Assembly (NCBI GenBank): GCA_052246725.1
Contig: JBQQCL010000015.1
DNA from: Pseudalkalibacillus sp052246725
GTDB taxonomy: Bacteria; Bacillota; Bacilli; Bacillales; Fictibacillaceae
DNA: 64,000 bases
Strand: one strand, 5' to 3'
Shown one piece after another: positions 31,420 to 42,800 of this stretch (position 1 is the first letter of the stretch; each line of letters begins with the position of its first letter). Under the pieces are notes generated by a model, which saw only the letters and a list, made by a program, of their open reading frames with translations, did no database searches and was not told the DNA's origin. A program made the position numbers and the translations under genes.

Positions 31420-34400
31420 ATGTCGGTCCGATTTTTGGTCGGAAGATCCGGTAGTGGCAAAACGACAGTCTGTTTAGACGAAATGAGGGAACTGTTACAT
31501 ACTAACCCAAGAGGGAAGCCACTCGTTATGCTCGTACCTGATCAGATGACCTTCCAAATGGAATATGAACTGGTAAAAACACCTGGACTAGGCGGAATGA
31601 TTCGTGCACAGGTGTTTAGTTTTTCACGCCTCGCTTTGAAGGTTCTTCAGGAAGTAGGGGGATTGACACGTTATCATCTGAATTCGACAGGGATGAACAT
31701 GCTTTTGCGAAAAGTCGTTGAAAGGCAAAAAGATCAACTCATCCTGTTCCATAAGTCATCGGAACAAAGCGGTTTTTATGAATTGTTAGAAGAAATGATA
31801 ACGGAGTTCAAACGCTATTGCTTAGGAGCAAGTGACATAGAAGCGTTGGAAAACACACTAATGGGCGAGAATGATGATCGCACCCTTTTAAAAGATAAAC
31901 TGCATGACTTACATATCATTTACAATCAACTGGAAGAATTGCTAGCTGATAAATACGTAGATTCAGAGGATTATTTACGTTTGCTCGAAGAACGGATGCC
32001 GGAGTCGACGTTCTTCGATGGCTGTGAAGTATGGGTTGATGGATTCCACAGTTATACGCCGCAAGAGCTCGGTGCGCTTCGGACTTTGATGAAAAAAGCG
32101 GATCGTATGACGATCACGTTGACGATGGATGAACCGACCGACAACCCACCATCAGACCTCGATTTGTTCCGAATGACGACGACTACCTATCAAAAGCTGA
32201 AGGAAATTGCTGAAGAAGAGGGCATCGAAGTTGAAACAGTCCAGACATTGGATCAAAAACCACGCTTTGAAAAATCGCCTTCGATCAGACATCTGGAAAA
32301 TTATTATCATGAGCGGCCGGTCGTCCCTTTTTATGGTGAAGAATGTACTGTCCAGCTCAGCGGTGCGGTCAATAGAAGGGCAGAGATCGAAGGGATTTCA
32401 AGAGACATTCAAGAGCTCATCCAGAAAAAAGGGTATCGGTATCGTGATATTGCAGTGCTTGTGAGGGATCCATCTTCCTATTCGGATTTATTGAATACAT
32501 TATTCGAAGATTACGAGATTCCGTATTTCCTTGATCAAAAGCGCTCGATGCTGCATCATCCATTGATTGAATGTATCCGGTCAAGTTTGGATATCATCCT
32601 TCAAAACTGGCGGTATGACGCTGTATTTCGTTGTGTCAAGACAGATTTACTGATGGATCAGGATAGTGCGACCCAGGATTTCCGTGAGCAGGTCGATTTG
32701 ATGGAGAATTATGTGCTGGCGCATGGAATCCATGGGAAAAAGAAATGGACAAGCAATGAGAATTGGATCTATCGGAAGTTCCGTTCACTGGATTTCAACC
32801 TCGGAAGTCAAACGGATGAAGAACTGGCTAAGCAGCGTCTCATCAATGATGCAAGACAAAAGGTAGCGGATCCGTTATCAAGATTGGAACGGGATTTGAA
32901 AGCTGCAAAAAATGGGAAGGCGCTATGTGAGGCGTTGTTCCTTTACCTCGAGTATCTGCAGGTGCCTGCAAAACTTGAGGAATGGCGCTATCAGGCGGAA
33001 AAAGCCGGAAATCTGAGCCTTGCGAGAGAGCATGATCAAGTGTGGAGTGCGGTCATCGATCTATTGGAACAAATGGTTGAAATCGTCGGGAATGAACCGT
33101 TGAGTCTCGAATTGTTCAGCAAGATGCTCGATACAGGTCTTGAGTCGATGCGTTTTGCACTGGTGCCTCCGGCTATTGATCAGGTCTTGATCGGAAGCCT
33201 GGATCGCTCCAGGTTTTACAAAGTGAAATGCAGCTTCATCATCGGGGTCAATGACGGCGTTTTGCCAGCAAAACCGACAGAAGATGGAATTCTTTCTGAA
33301 GATGACCGTGAAGCGCTTGTAACACTCGGTGCAGAGATGGCTCCGACTGCTCGTGAGAATCTGCTGGATGAGAATTTCCTCATCTATATGGCTTTGTCGA
33401 GTGCATCGGATCATCTATATGTCTCCTACCCGTTAGCTGATGAAGAAGGGAAGTCCCTTGTTCCGTCGATTCTCATCAATCAGCTGAAAGAATTGCTTCC
33501 GAAGCAGAGTGAACGTCTATTGATGCAAGAGCCGAGTGAGAGCGATGAATCCAATGCCCGGTTCATCGTTCGCCCAGGAAGGACGCTATCGTTCCTGACT
33601 GTACAATTGCGGCAGTGGCAGAAGGGCTATCCGATTGCTGAGGATTGGTGGCATGTATACAATTGGTTCGTCGAGAGTGACGAGTGGGAATCAAAAGCAA
33701 GACGGACGATCTACAGTCTCTTTTACCAAAATAAAACGGACAGGCTTAAAGGTGAAACGAGTAAGGAATTGTATGGTGATCATCTGAAAGCGAGTGTGTC
33801 GAGGATGGAGAAACATCAATCCTGTCCATTCTCGCATTTTGCCAGTTATGGACTGAAACTCGAGGAGAGACAGATGTTCAGACTTGAGGCGCCGGATATC
33901 GGACAGTTATTCCATGCTGCGCTGAAGGAAGTCTCGGATTATCTGCAACAGCGTGGCATTGATTGGAGAGAGCTTTCATCAGCAGATTGTTATCGTATTG
34001 CTGGGGAGATGGTCGAAAAGCTTGCACCACGCTTACAGAGTCAGATTCTATTAAGCTCGAACCGCTATCAATATATCAAACGAAAATTAAAAAATGTCGT
34101 TGGAAGAGCTTCCTACGTACTCAGCCAGCAAGCGAAGGCGAGCGGGTTTTCACCAGTGGGACTTGAACTCGGGTTTGGCAACTCAGATAAAATCCCGCCG
34201 TTGAAATATACGCTGCCGAATGGGACGACGATGGAAGTGATCGGGCGGATTGATCGGGTAGATGCAGCAACTAATCATGAGGGACTGTTCCTTCGCGTCA
34301 TCGACTATAAATCAAGCCAAAGAGGGTTGAATTTGTCTGAGGTTTATTACGGAATCGCACTACAGATGCTTACCTACCTGGATGTGGTGATCACCCATTC

Positions 34401-34917
34401 CGACCGTTGGCTTGGCAAAACCGCTGATCCAGCAGGTGTGCTGTATTTCCATGTGCACAATCCCGTCCACTCATCGAAAAAGCTTTTGACCCTTGATGAA
34501 ATCGAAAAAGAGCTTTTCAAGAAGTTCAAGATGAAAGGCTATGTACTTGAGGATGAAGACATTGTCCAGTTGATGGATGAAGGCATAGATGGACACTCAG
34601 AAATCATCCCTGTCGCTACAAAAAAAGATGGCAGCTTCCGTAAAGGGTCATCACTCATGAACAAAGAGCAATTCAATGAGGTACGTTCCTATGTCCGTTC
34701 GATGATCGGTTCAATCGGGACGGATATCACGAACGGAAATATCGATATCGCACCATATGAAATGCAAAAACGAACACCTTGTACGTTCTGTTCGTTCCGA
34801 TCAGTGTGTCAGTTCGATCACTCATTGGAAGAGAACAACTATCGACTATTGAAGGATATAAAAGACGATGAACTGTTTGAACAAATTCGAAAGAAAGGGG
34901 GAGATCAGGATGCGTGA
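31420..34917 (+). CDS. addB: ATP-dependent helicase/nuclease subunit AddB
   Basis: The 1165-residue subunit of the AddAB recombination enzyme processes double-strand ends for RecA loading and recognises Chi in Bacillus. Visible are an N-terminal Walker A (GRSGSGKT), a C-terminal RecB-type nuclease motif (RVIDYKSSQ) and the Cys residues of the 4Fe-4S clamp (one in HQSCPFSHF; three in CTFCSFRSVC). The start at 31420 follows aaaggaga; the two-codon longer form is less well placed. The stop overlaps the addA start by 8 bases, giving coupled synthesis of the heterodimer. Confidence 0.95.
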   Translation: MSVRFLVGRSGSGKTTVCLDEMRELLHTNPRGKPLVMLVPDQMTFQMEYELVKTPGLGGMIRAQVFSFSRLALKVLQEVGGLTRYHLNSTGMNMLLRKVVERQKDQLILFHKSSEQSGFYELLEEMITEFKRYCLGASDIEALENTLMGENDDRTLLKDKLHDLHIIYNQLEELLADKYVDSEDYLRLLEERMPESTFFDGCEVWVDGFHSYTPQELGALRTLMKKADRMTITLTMDEPTDNPPSDLDLFRMTTTTYQKLKEIAEEEGIEVETVQTLDQKPRFEKSPSIRHLENYYHERPVVPFYGEECTVQLSGAVNRRAEIEGISRDIQELIQKKGYRYRDIAVLVRDPSSYSDLLNTLFEDYEIPYFLDQKRSMLHHPLIECIRSSLDIILQNWRYDAVFRCVKTDLLMDQDSATQDFREQVDLMENYVLAHGIHGKKKWTSNENWIYRKFRSLDFNLGSQTDEELAKQRLINDARQKVADPLSRLERDLKAAKNGKALCEALFLYLEYLQVPAKLEEWRYQAEKAGNLSLAREHDQVWSAVIDLLEQMVEIVGNEPLSLELFSKMLDTGLESMRFALVPPAIDQVLIGSLDRSRFYKVKCSFIIGVNDGVLPAKPTEDGILSEDDREALVTLGAEMAPTARENLLDENFLIYMALSSASDHLYVSYPLADEEGKSLVPSILINQLKELLPKQSERLLMQEPSESDESNARFIVRPGRTLSFLTVQLRQWQKGYPIAEDWWHVYNWFVESDEWESKARRTIYSLFYQNKTDRLKGETSKELYGDHLKASVSRMEKHQSCPFSHFASYGLKLEERQMFRLEAPDIGQLFHAALKEVSDYLQQRGIDWRELSSADCYRIAGEMVEKLAPRLQSQILLSSNRYQYIKRKLKNVVGRASYVLSQQAKASGFSPVGLELGFGNSDKIPPLKYTLPNGTTMEVIGRIDRVDAATNHEGLFLRVIDYKSSQRGLNLSEVYYGIALQMLTYLDVVITHSDRWLGKTADPAGVLYFHVHNPVHSSKKLLTLDEIEKELFKKFKMKGYVLEDEDIVQLMDEGIDGHSEIIPVATKKDGSFRKGSSLMNKEQFNEVRSYVRSMIGSIGTDITNGNIDIAPYEMQKRTPCTFCSFRSVCQFDHSLEENNYRLLKDIKDDELFEQIRKKGGDQDA

Positions 34918-37900
34918 TGTCATTCCAAAACCTGAAGGGGCACAATGGACCGACGAACAATGGCATGCAATCACAGCGAGAGGGGAGGACATCCTTGTCG
35001 CAGCTGCCGCCGGATCAGGAAAAACAGCTGTTCTCGTGGAACGGATCATCAGAAGGCTGACGGACCAGGACGGTGTCGATGTCGACCGGTTATTGATCGT
35101 GACATTTACCAATGCAGCAGCAGCTGAGATGAGGAAACGTATCGGAATCGCGCTTGAGAAAGCATTGAAGGAAAAGCCTGGCTCGCTTCATTTAAGACGA
35201 CAGCTGACTTTGTTGAACAGAGCATCGATTTCAACCCTCCATTCCTTCTGTATCGAAGTCTTACGAAAGTATTATTACCAGTTGGATCTGGATCCGAATT
35301 TCCGGATTGCCGATCAAACCGAAGCGGAATTGATCCGTCAGGAAGTCCTTGAAGAACTTTTGGAAGAGGAGTATGGGCATGAAGATAATGAACCGTTCTT
35401 CGATTTGGTTGACCGTTTCAGCAATGACCGCGGCGATGATGAAATCCAGAATATGATCATCCGCTTATATGATTTTTCCCGTAGCTATCCATGGCCGGAA
35501 CAGTGGCTAGAACAAATGGGTGGAAAATATTCGAAAAGTGAGCAAGTGGAAACGATCGAAGAGCTTTCGTGGACGAATGAATTAGTCCAGGATGTCCAGT
35601 TGCAGTTGCGTGGAATGCTTGAATTATTGGAACAAGCGAAGCAATGGGCACTTCTTCCAGGCGGTCCAGGACCTTATTACGATACGTTGGTCCAAGATGA
35701 GCAGATGGTCCGGAGTCTAATTGAAGCTGGTGCAGTGTCGTGGCAGAAGGTGTTTGAAACATTCCAGGAAAACAAATTTTCACGATTGAAGGCGTGCAAA
35801 GGGGACGAGTACGACGAAGCTCTGAAAGAAAGCGTCAAATCGATAAGAGATCGTGTAAAAAAGCAAGTGGAAGGTCTTCAGGAAGAGTTGTTCAGCCGTT
35901 CTCCGGAATCGTTCATCAACCATATCCGGGAACTGGTTCCAGTTATGCAGACGTTGATTAAGCTTGTAAAAAGCTTTTCTGTACGTTTCCAGTCCGCAAA
36001 GAAAGAAAAAGGACTCGTGGACTTTTCCGATTTGGAACATTTTTGCCTTGAGGTTCTTACAGGGGAAGGTTCATCGGAAAAACGGTTGGTTCCTTCCCAG
36101 GCAGCACAGGAATACCGCCAGAAATTCATTGAAGTCCTTGTCGATGAGTACCAAGATACGAACCTTGTCCAAGAATCGATTGTCCAACTCGTGACGAAGG
36201 AGCAGGAAGAAGGAGCGAACCTCTTTATGGTCGGTGATGTGAAACAGAGTATCTATCGTTTCCGCTTGGCTGAACCGACTTTATTTTTAGATAAATATAA
36301 GCGTTTCTATCAGTCGGACCCAGGGGAAGGTGTACGCATCGACTTGTCTAAAAACTTCCGGAGCCGCCGGGATGTTATCGATAGCACGAACTTCCTGTTC
36401 AAACAGATCATGAATGAAACCGTGGGTGAGATCGAATACGATGAAGCTGCGAAACTGCGCCTTGGAGCGGACTATCCTGAGAATGAACAAGCGGCAACAG
36501 AATTGGTTCTGATCGATCGAAGTGAAGAGGAAGAGGCAGACGATGATATTGAGAATCTAGAATCGATCCAGCTTGAGGCCCGCTGGATGGCCAAACGGAT
36601 CAAACAATTGATCGGCCATAACGAGGAACAGCAGCCTTATCGGGTCTATGATGGGAAGATGAAACAATATCGCCCGATTGAATACCGGGATATCGTGATT
36701 CTGCTACGCTCGACTTCTACAACAGCCCCTATCCTCCAGGAGGAGTTCAAAAAACAAGGTATTCCAGCTTATGCGGACTTATCAACAGGCTATTTCGAAG
36801 CTGTTGAGGTATCGGTCATGCTGTCGTTGCTGCAGGTCATCGATAACCCTTATCAGGACATCCCGCTTGCCTCTGTACTGCGTTCTCCGATCATTACATT
36901 GACAGGTGAGGAATTGGCGGAAGTGCGGATTGCTGACAAAAAAGGCTCGTATTATGAAGCGGTTATGGCTTTTATGAAACAAGCGGCACCATCGTCTGCT
37001 TTGGAGAAAATAGAATTTTTCTATAAAAAACTGCAAGAATGGCGGACGAAAGCTCGTCAAGGGGATTTATCCGATCTTATCTGGCAGATCTACCGCGAAA
37101 CGGGTTACTACGACTATGTAGGTGGAATGCCGGGCGGACAGCAGCGCCAGGCGAACCTGCGGGCATTATATGATCGTGCAAGACAATATGAAAATACATC
37201 ATTCCGTGGTTTGTTCCGCTTTCTGAGATTCATCGAACGGATGAGGGATCAGGGAAAGGATCTAGGCACAGCAAGAGCCCTGGGCGAGCAAGAGGATGTC
37301 GTCCGGATCATGACGATTCACAAGAGTAAAGGATTGGAGTTCCCGGTCGTTTTCCTTGCGAACCTGAACAAACGATTTAATGAAATGGACTTGAGAGGCG
37401 GATTCCTCCTTCATAAAGAAATCGGATTCGGCGCAAAATTCATGAATCCAAACCACAGGATCAGTTATCCGACATTGCCTCAGCTTGCCATCCAGAAACG
37501 CCTCCGAATGGAGATGGTGGCAGAAGAGATGAGGATCCTTTATGTTGCATTGACACGTGCGCAAGAGAAACTGATTCTGCTCGGGGCAGTTCGTGATCTC
37601 GACAAACAAGTGACGCAGTGGGAACACCTCGTATCTCGAAAAGGATGGTTATTACCTGACTTCGAGAGGGCATCAGCGAAATCATATTTGGATTGGATTG
37701 GTCCGGCAGTCATCCGACATCCGAGCATGGAGTTATTACGAAATCGGGTAGGAAGCGGAAGTGTGATTGATGAGGACCTCACCCAGACCCAGCACAGATG
37801 GGCGTTATCCATCTTACCATCCCGGGAAATCGTCGTGACGGATGAAGAAAAAGCGGAGGATAAAAGCGCACGTCTTGAACAGATCAAATCATGGGAGCTG

Positions 37901-38644
37901 ATTAATACAGGAGGGTCGAGCGATGTGCCAGAATCGTTGTCGTGGCGATATCCGTATCAATTCTCAGAAAGGCATATGTCCAAGCAGTCTGTTACGGAAT
38001 TGAAACGAAACTTGGAAACGCGAGACGAATATGGTGACACATCGTTTGTCCGGCAGTTCCGTAATTCACTCGGGGAACGTCCGAATTTCATGCAGGAAAG
38101 ATCATTGAATGCCGCAGAGCGTGGTACGGCGATGCACCTTGTCATGCAGCATTTGACGAAGCCTGAAAACATCTCGAAGGAAACGATTGTTGAGACTGTC
38201 GCGAAGCTTGTCAACGACGAACTGCTGACCGAAGAGCAAGCAGATGCGATAGATGTTGGTTCCATCGACCTCTTTTTCAAAACTGAACTCGGTGAACAGA
38301 TTCAGAAATGTACATCTGTCCATCGTGAAGTTCCGTTCAGTCTTGCGTTACCAGCTGGAGACGCCTATTCTGATTGGTCTGGGTCCATTGATGAACATGT
38401 CCTCGTCCAGGGAGTGATGGACTGTGTGATTGAAGAGGACGATGGCTTCATTTTGCTTGACTATAAGACAGATGCAATCAAAAATCGATTCGAGAATTTC
38501 GAAAAGGCACGTCCAGTTTTAGAGCGACGTTATCAAGTTCAACTTGAACTGTACGCAAAGGCGATTGAACAGATCTGGAAAAAGCCATGCAAGAAGAAAT
38601 ATCTATACTTTTTTGATGGTGGACATCTTCTCCGTCTACCATGA
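34910..38644 (+). CDS. addA: ATP-dependent helicase/nuclease subunit AddA
   Basis: The 1244-residue UvrD-type helicase carries a RecB-like nuclease. Motifs in order: AAAGSGKTAVL (Walker A, about residues 25-35), VDEYQDTN (Walker B), the VGDVKQSIYRFR motif III, VVRIMTIHKSKGLEF (motif V), MRILYVALTRA (motif VI) and the nuclease LDYKTD near residue 1187. The start at 34910 follows a gaaaggggga ribosome site within addB. With AddB it forms the functional counterpart of RecBCD. sbcD and sbcC follow immediately, making a four-gene double-strand-break repair operon. Confidence 0.95.
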   Translation: MRDVIPKPEGAQWTDEQWHAITARGEDILVAAAAGSGKTAVLVERIIRRLTDQDGVDVDRLLIVTFTNAAAAEMRKRIGIALEKALKEKPGSLHLRRQLTLLNRASISTLHSFCIEVLRKYYYQLDLDPNFRIADQTEAELIRQEVLEELLEEEYGHEDNEPFFDLVDRFSNDRGDDEIQNMIIRLYDFSRSYPWPEQWLEQMGGKYSKSEQVETIEELSWTNELVQDVQLQLRGMLELLEQAKQWALLPGGPGPYYDTLVQDEQMVRSLIEAGAVSWQKVFETFQENKFSRLKACKGDEYDEALKESVKSIRDRVKKQVEGLQEELFSRSPESFINHIRELVPVMQTLIKLVKSFSVRFQSAKKEKGLVDFSDLEHFCLEVLTGEGSSEKRLVPSQAAQEYRQKFIEVLVDEYQDTNLVQESIVQLVTKEQEEGANLFMVGDVKQSIYRFRLAEPTLFLDKYKRFYQSDPGEGVRIDLSKNFRSRRDVIDSTNFLFKQIMNETVGEIEYDEAAKLRLGADYPENEQAATELVLIDRSEEEEADDDIENLESIQLEARWMAKRIKQLIGHNEEQQPYRVYDGKMKQYRPIEYRDIVILLRSTSTTAPILQEEFKKQGIPAYADLSTGYFEAVEVSVMLSLLQVIDNPYQDIPLASVLRSPIITLTGEELAEVRIADKKGSYYEAVMAFMKQAAPSSALEKIEFFYKKLQEWRTKARQGDLSDLIWQIYRETGYYDYVGGMPGGQQRQANLRALYDRARQYENTSFRGLFRFLRFIERMRDQGKDLGTARALGEQEDVVRIMTIHKSKGLEFPVVFLANLNKRFNEMDLRGGFLLHKEIGFGAKFMNPNHRISYPTLPQLAIQKRLRMEMVAEEMRILYVALTRAQEKLILLGAVRDLDKQVTQWEHLVSRKGWLLPDFERASAKSYLDWIGPAVIRHPSMELLRNRVGSGSVIDEDLTQTQHRWALSILPSREIVVTDEEKAEDKSARLEQIKSWELINTGGSSDVPESLSWRYPYQFSERHMSKQSVTELKRNLETRDEYGDTSFVRQFRNSLGERPNFMQERSLNAAERGTAMHLVMQHLTKPENISKETIVETVAKLVNDELLTEEQADAIDVGSIDLFFKTELGEQIQKCTSVHREVPFSLALPAGDAYSDWSGSIDEHVLVQGVMDCVIEEDDGFILLDYKTDAIKNRFENFEKARPVLERRYQVQLELYAKAIEQIWKKPCKKKYLYFFDGGHLLRLP

Positions 38645-38658
38645 CAAGGGGGGAAACT

Positions 38659-39828
38659 ATGAGATTACTTCATACTGCCGATTGGCATCTCGGAAGGACA
38701 CTTGAAGGAAGAAACCGACTTCCGGAGCAGGAACAATTTTTAGAGGAATTATGTGACATCGTTAAGGACCAAAAAGTGGATGTCGTTTTGATGGCTGGTG
38801 ATGTATTTGACACGGTCAATCCCCCTGCGGCAGCTGAACAATTATTTTATGAGTCGATGGCGAGATTGACGAAGGATCAACAATGTAAGGTGATCATCAT
38901 CGCAGGGAACCATGATAATCCTGATCGATTGAGTGCCGCCGGTCCACTCGCCGCAATGCACGGAATCACCATCATAGGGTATCCGACGATCCAACCACTC
39001 TGTTTTGGGATCGAGTCGACTGGAGAACGGTTGAAACTGGCCGGGCTTCCATATCCATCAGAGTCCCGATTGAAAGAAGTTTTGACTGAATCCTTTGATG
39101 AGGAAACATTGAGGAATGCCTATGACGTCCGTATTGAAAAATTGTTCGATGAACTGTGCGGTAATTTTGGTACAAACAGTGTGAACATTGCGATGAGCCA
39201 CATTTATGTTACAGGCGGGCGTGAAAGTGAGTCGGAAAGACCGATCCAAGTAGGAGGGGCTTATACCGTATCAGCGAATGCCCTTCCTTCACAAGTTCAA
39301 TATACTGCACTAGGCCATCTGCATCGCCCGCAATCGATCTATCGGTCTAGCAGTCTGGCAAGGTATTCGGGTTCACCGCTTTGCTATAGTTTTTCTGAAG
39401 CAGGGCAAACGAAATCAGTCACCATCCTTGATATCGAACCAGGCTCTGAACCGAAAATGGAGGAAATCTTCCTTTCCTGCGGTAAACCCTTGGTACGATG
39501 GAAAGCAGAAGAAGGGTTGATCCAGGTCCATCGCTGGCTTGATGAAAAGAAGGACGCTAATGCGTGGATTGATCTAGAAGTGCATTTGAAGGATACATTG
39601 AGCATGGAACAGATTCACCATCTTCGGAATTCCCATAGCGGATTCATCCATATCCGGCCAGTATTTGAAGAAATGGAAGAGATGAGTACGGAAACAAAGA
39701 CCTCTGATCTTCCAATTGACGAGTTGTTCACCCGGTTCTATGAACGGCAGACGAACGGTGGAAAGCCTGATGAGCAAACAGTGAAATTATTCATGGAACT
39801 GATCTACGAAAACGAAGGGGGCGTATAA
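38659..39828 (+). CDS. sbcD: Exonuclease SbcCD, subunit D
   Basis: A 389-residue Mre11-type calcineurin-like phosphoesterase: LLHTADWHLG, MAGDVFDTVNP, IIAGNHDNPDR and TALGHLHRPQ provide the dimanganese site. The start at 38659 follows aaggggggaaact; a frame starting in the addA stop (38641) has no ribosome site. With SbcC it cleaves hairpins and protein-blocked DNA ends. The stop is two bases before the sbcC start. Confidence 0.95.
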   Translation: MRLLHTADWHLGRTLEGRNRLPEQEQFLEELCDIVKDQKVDVVLMAGDVFDTVNPPAAAEQLFYESMARLTKDQQCKVIIIAGNHDNPDRLSAAGPLAAMHGITIIGYPTIQPLCFGIESTGERLKLAGLPYPSESRLKEVLTESFDEETLRNAYDVRIEKLFDELCGNFGTNSVNIAMSHIYVTGGRESESERPIQVGGAYTVSANALPSQVQYTALGHLHRPQSIYRSSSLARYSGSPLCYSFSEAGQTKSVTILDIEPGSEPKMEEIFLSCGKPLVRWKAEEGLIQVHRWLDEKKDANAWIDLEVHLKDTLSMEQIHHLRNSHSGFIHIRPVFEEMEEMSTETKTSDLPIDELFTRFYERQTNGGKPDEQTVKLFMELIYENEGGV

Positions 39829-39830
39829 GA

Positions 39831-42800
39831 ATGAGACCTATACACCTCTCTGTAACAGGTTTACATAGTTTCCGCGAAAAGCAAGACGTGGATTTTCAAA
39901 TCCTCTGTGAAGGAGGCGTATTCGGGATTTTCGGACCGACTGGAAGCGGAAAGTCTTCCTTGTTAGATGCAGTCACATTAGCCCTTTATGGGAAAATCGA
40001 ACGTGCAGCCAATACGATCCAGGGAATCATGAACCATGCAGAAGATCATCTGCATGTCAGCTTCACATTCGAATTGGGGAAAGAACATTCGGGAAAACGG
40101 TATCGAGTAGAACGGACCTATAAAAAAGGAAAGAATGAATCGATCCGGACAAGCACTTGCCGTCTGATCGAAGTCATTAACGAGGAAACGATGGTCCTTG
40201 CTGATAAAGAAAGGGATGTGACTTCACAGGTCGAATGCATTTTAGGGTTGACGCTCACCGACTTCACACGAGCGGTTGTCTTGCCGCAAGGAAAATTTGC
40301 CGAGTTCCTCTCGCTTAAAGGTGCGGAAAGACGGCAGATGCTGCAGCGTCTCTTTCATTTAGAAAAATACGGTGATCATCTGAATCACCGTCTGAAACGG
40401 AAAACTGAAGAAACGAACATGGTTTTAAAAGAGATTGCAGCTGAACAGCAGGGTTTAGGAGATGCATCGAAGGAAGCGATCATCGAACTTCAGAACAAGC
40501 TTGAAAAAGCGATCCAGATAGTAGAACGAAGAAATCTCGAATTGGAAAAGAAGGAAGTTCAATTCGAGCATTACCGGCAAATTTGGAGTTGGCAGGAAGA
40601 GCTGGATGAAGTAAAACGAAAACTCGCTGTACTGGATAAAAAAGAGCCTGAAATCAAGGAGCTTGAAGAGAAACTGAAGTTATCGAGAGAAGCCGATTCC
40701 TTGTTTCCGGTCGTTGAAGAGCTTGAGTCGATCCTTAATGAGCAGCAATCGTGGGCCTCGAAAAAGGCTGAACTCGAACAAGAAACCGGACAATCGAAGA
40801 AACACGTTGAGGACATACAACATCAACTCCGTACAATCCAGAAGGAACGATCTGATCATGAACCTGTCTTGTATGAACGCCTGCAGCAATTGAAATATGC
40901 AAAAGAACTAGAGGGCGACTATGAACGAGAAGCACAATCCCTCTGTAGTGAAAAGACGAAACTTACTGAAGCAAAACAAGAACTGAATGCATTAGAAATA
41001 GAACTTGATAAGCTCAAAGCTACGAAACAAAAAGCAATCGATCGACAAGCGGAAATCAAAACTGATCTTGAAAAGAAAACAGTTCCGATTGAAGAACGAA
41101 ATCGATTACGGGATGCGCTCGCGCTGAAACGCGAGATTGACCGCTCAGACGAAACGAAAGCTGAATTGAAGAATGAACAAAAAAAGATAACGGATACTGA
41201 ACAAAAACTGAATGCTGAAATAGAAAAACTTGAAAAGCAGAGGAAAAATGTAAAACGGAACATTAGTTATCTGTTGCAGCATACCGAGTCGATGTTCAAC
41301 CGCGTTTGTGAACATGAACGGGTAATCGAACGCGCCAAACATTCGATTGAACAATCCTTGAAGGATGCGATCCAAAGGCAGAAGGATGGGGAAGTCCATA
41401 CACTAGCCGTTCAGATTGCTCAAGAGTTGACAACAGGAGAAGCTTGTCCCGTGTGTGGATCAAAGGAACATCCTGCTCCAGCTGGAGAAACAGGTGAAAG
41501 CGAAGATTACCAATCAGCAGTTGCTGAATTGGAAACGCTTTTCAAATCCTTGAAAGATGAAGAATTAGCTGTCCATTATTGTAAAAAAGATCTGGAACAT
41601 TTCTTTGAAGCGGTACAAGATTATGTGCAAAAAGGTGAGTTCAGTGATAATGAAATCGCTGCAACCACTTTCGATCCAATCGAGAACGGTCTTCAAACGA
41701 AGGATGACTTGAAGAATTATTTGCGATTACTGCAAACAGAAACAAAAGGATTCAAGCAAGATGTGATTGAACTTAAAGAAAAGCGGACTAAATACACGGC
41801 TTTATATGCAGAATACGATAAAAAATTGGTGGAGAACTCCGCAACCTTGAATACGTGCAATCGTGATGCTTCTAAAGTCGAAGAGAAGCTGAAAGAAGTT
41901 GACCGAAAAGCTGCAGAGCACGAAAAGCGCTGGAATGCTGCATTCAAAACCTATGAAATGAATCAACTCGAACAATTGCAAAAAGAAATGGATCAGAAAG
42001 AACAAGAAGTTGAGGATTTGAAGCGGCGATATGATCGAAGTATTTCTTATTTGGTCGAGGTGGATGGGACGATCACGCAAGGTACTGAAGACAATCAGTC
42101 ACTTAAACAGAATGTAACTGAACTGACTTCAAGCGTGTCGAGTAAAGATGCCAGGTGTGAAGAGCTAAAGAAAAAGCTTGAAGAAATTTGTGGCAATGAA
42201 AAAGCAGAGACGCTTCATAAGAATGTCCAGGCTCAGTTGGAGGAATTGAAACAAAAGGAACAACACGTCCAGCAGCAGGCTGAATTTGAAAGTAAAAAAC
42301 TGCAAAAGTTAGAACAGGAACTTGAAGTTGCGAAATCGACCTTACAAAACATTGAAGAACGTTTAACGAAAGCACGAGAAAAATGGGAGCAAAAAGTGAA
42401 AGAAACGTCATTTGAAACGAAAGAGCAAGTGAAGGAGGCGCTTATCCCGGCTCAAAAACAGAGCAATTGGGAAGATGAGATCGAGCAATACCATAAACAA
42501 AAGCAGAATCAACAGCATGATCAAAAACGACTGCTTGCTCATTTGAATAACAAAGAGGTCAGTATCAATGAATGGGAACAGGTCCAAGAAGAGTTGAAGC
42601 ATGCCAAACTGGAGAAAGAAGCGGCGCTATCTGAAAAAGTAAAACTCGAATCAGCTTTAACTGATATGAAAGCACGAGCAGAGAAATTCGCCAGTTTGGA
42701 AGAAAAGCGTCTGAAAAATGAAGAGCTTTCTGAGAGACTCGGAAAATTACAAGCTGTCTTCCGTGGAAACAGCTTTGTGGAATTCATAGCTGAAGAACAA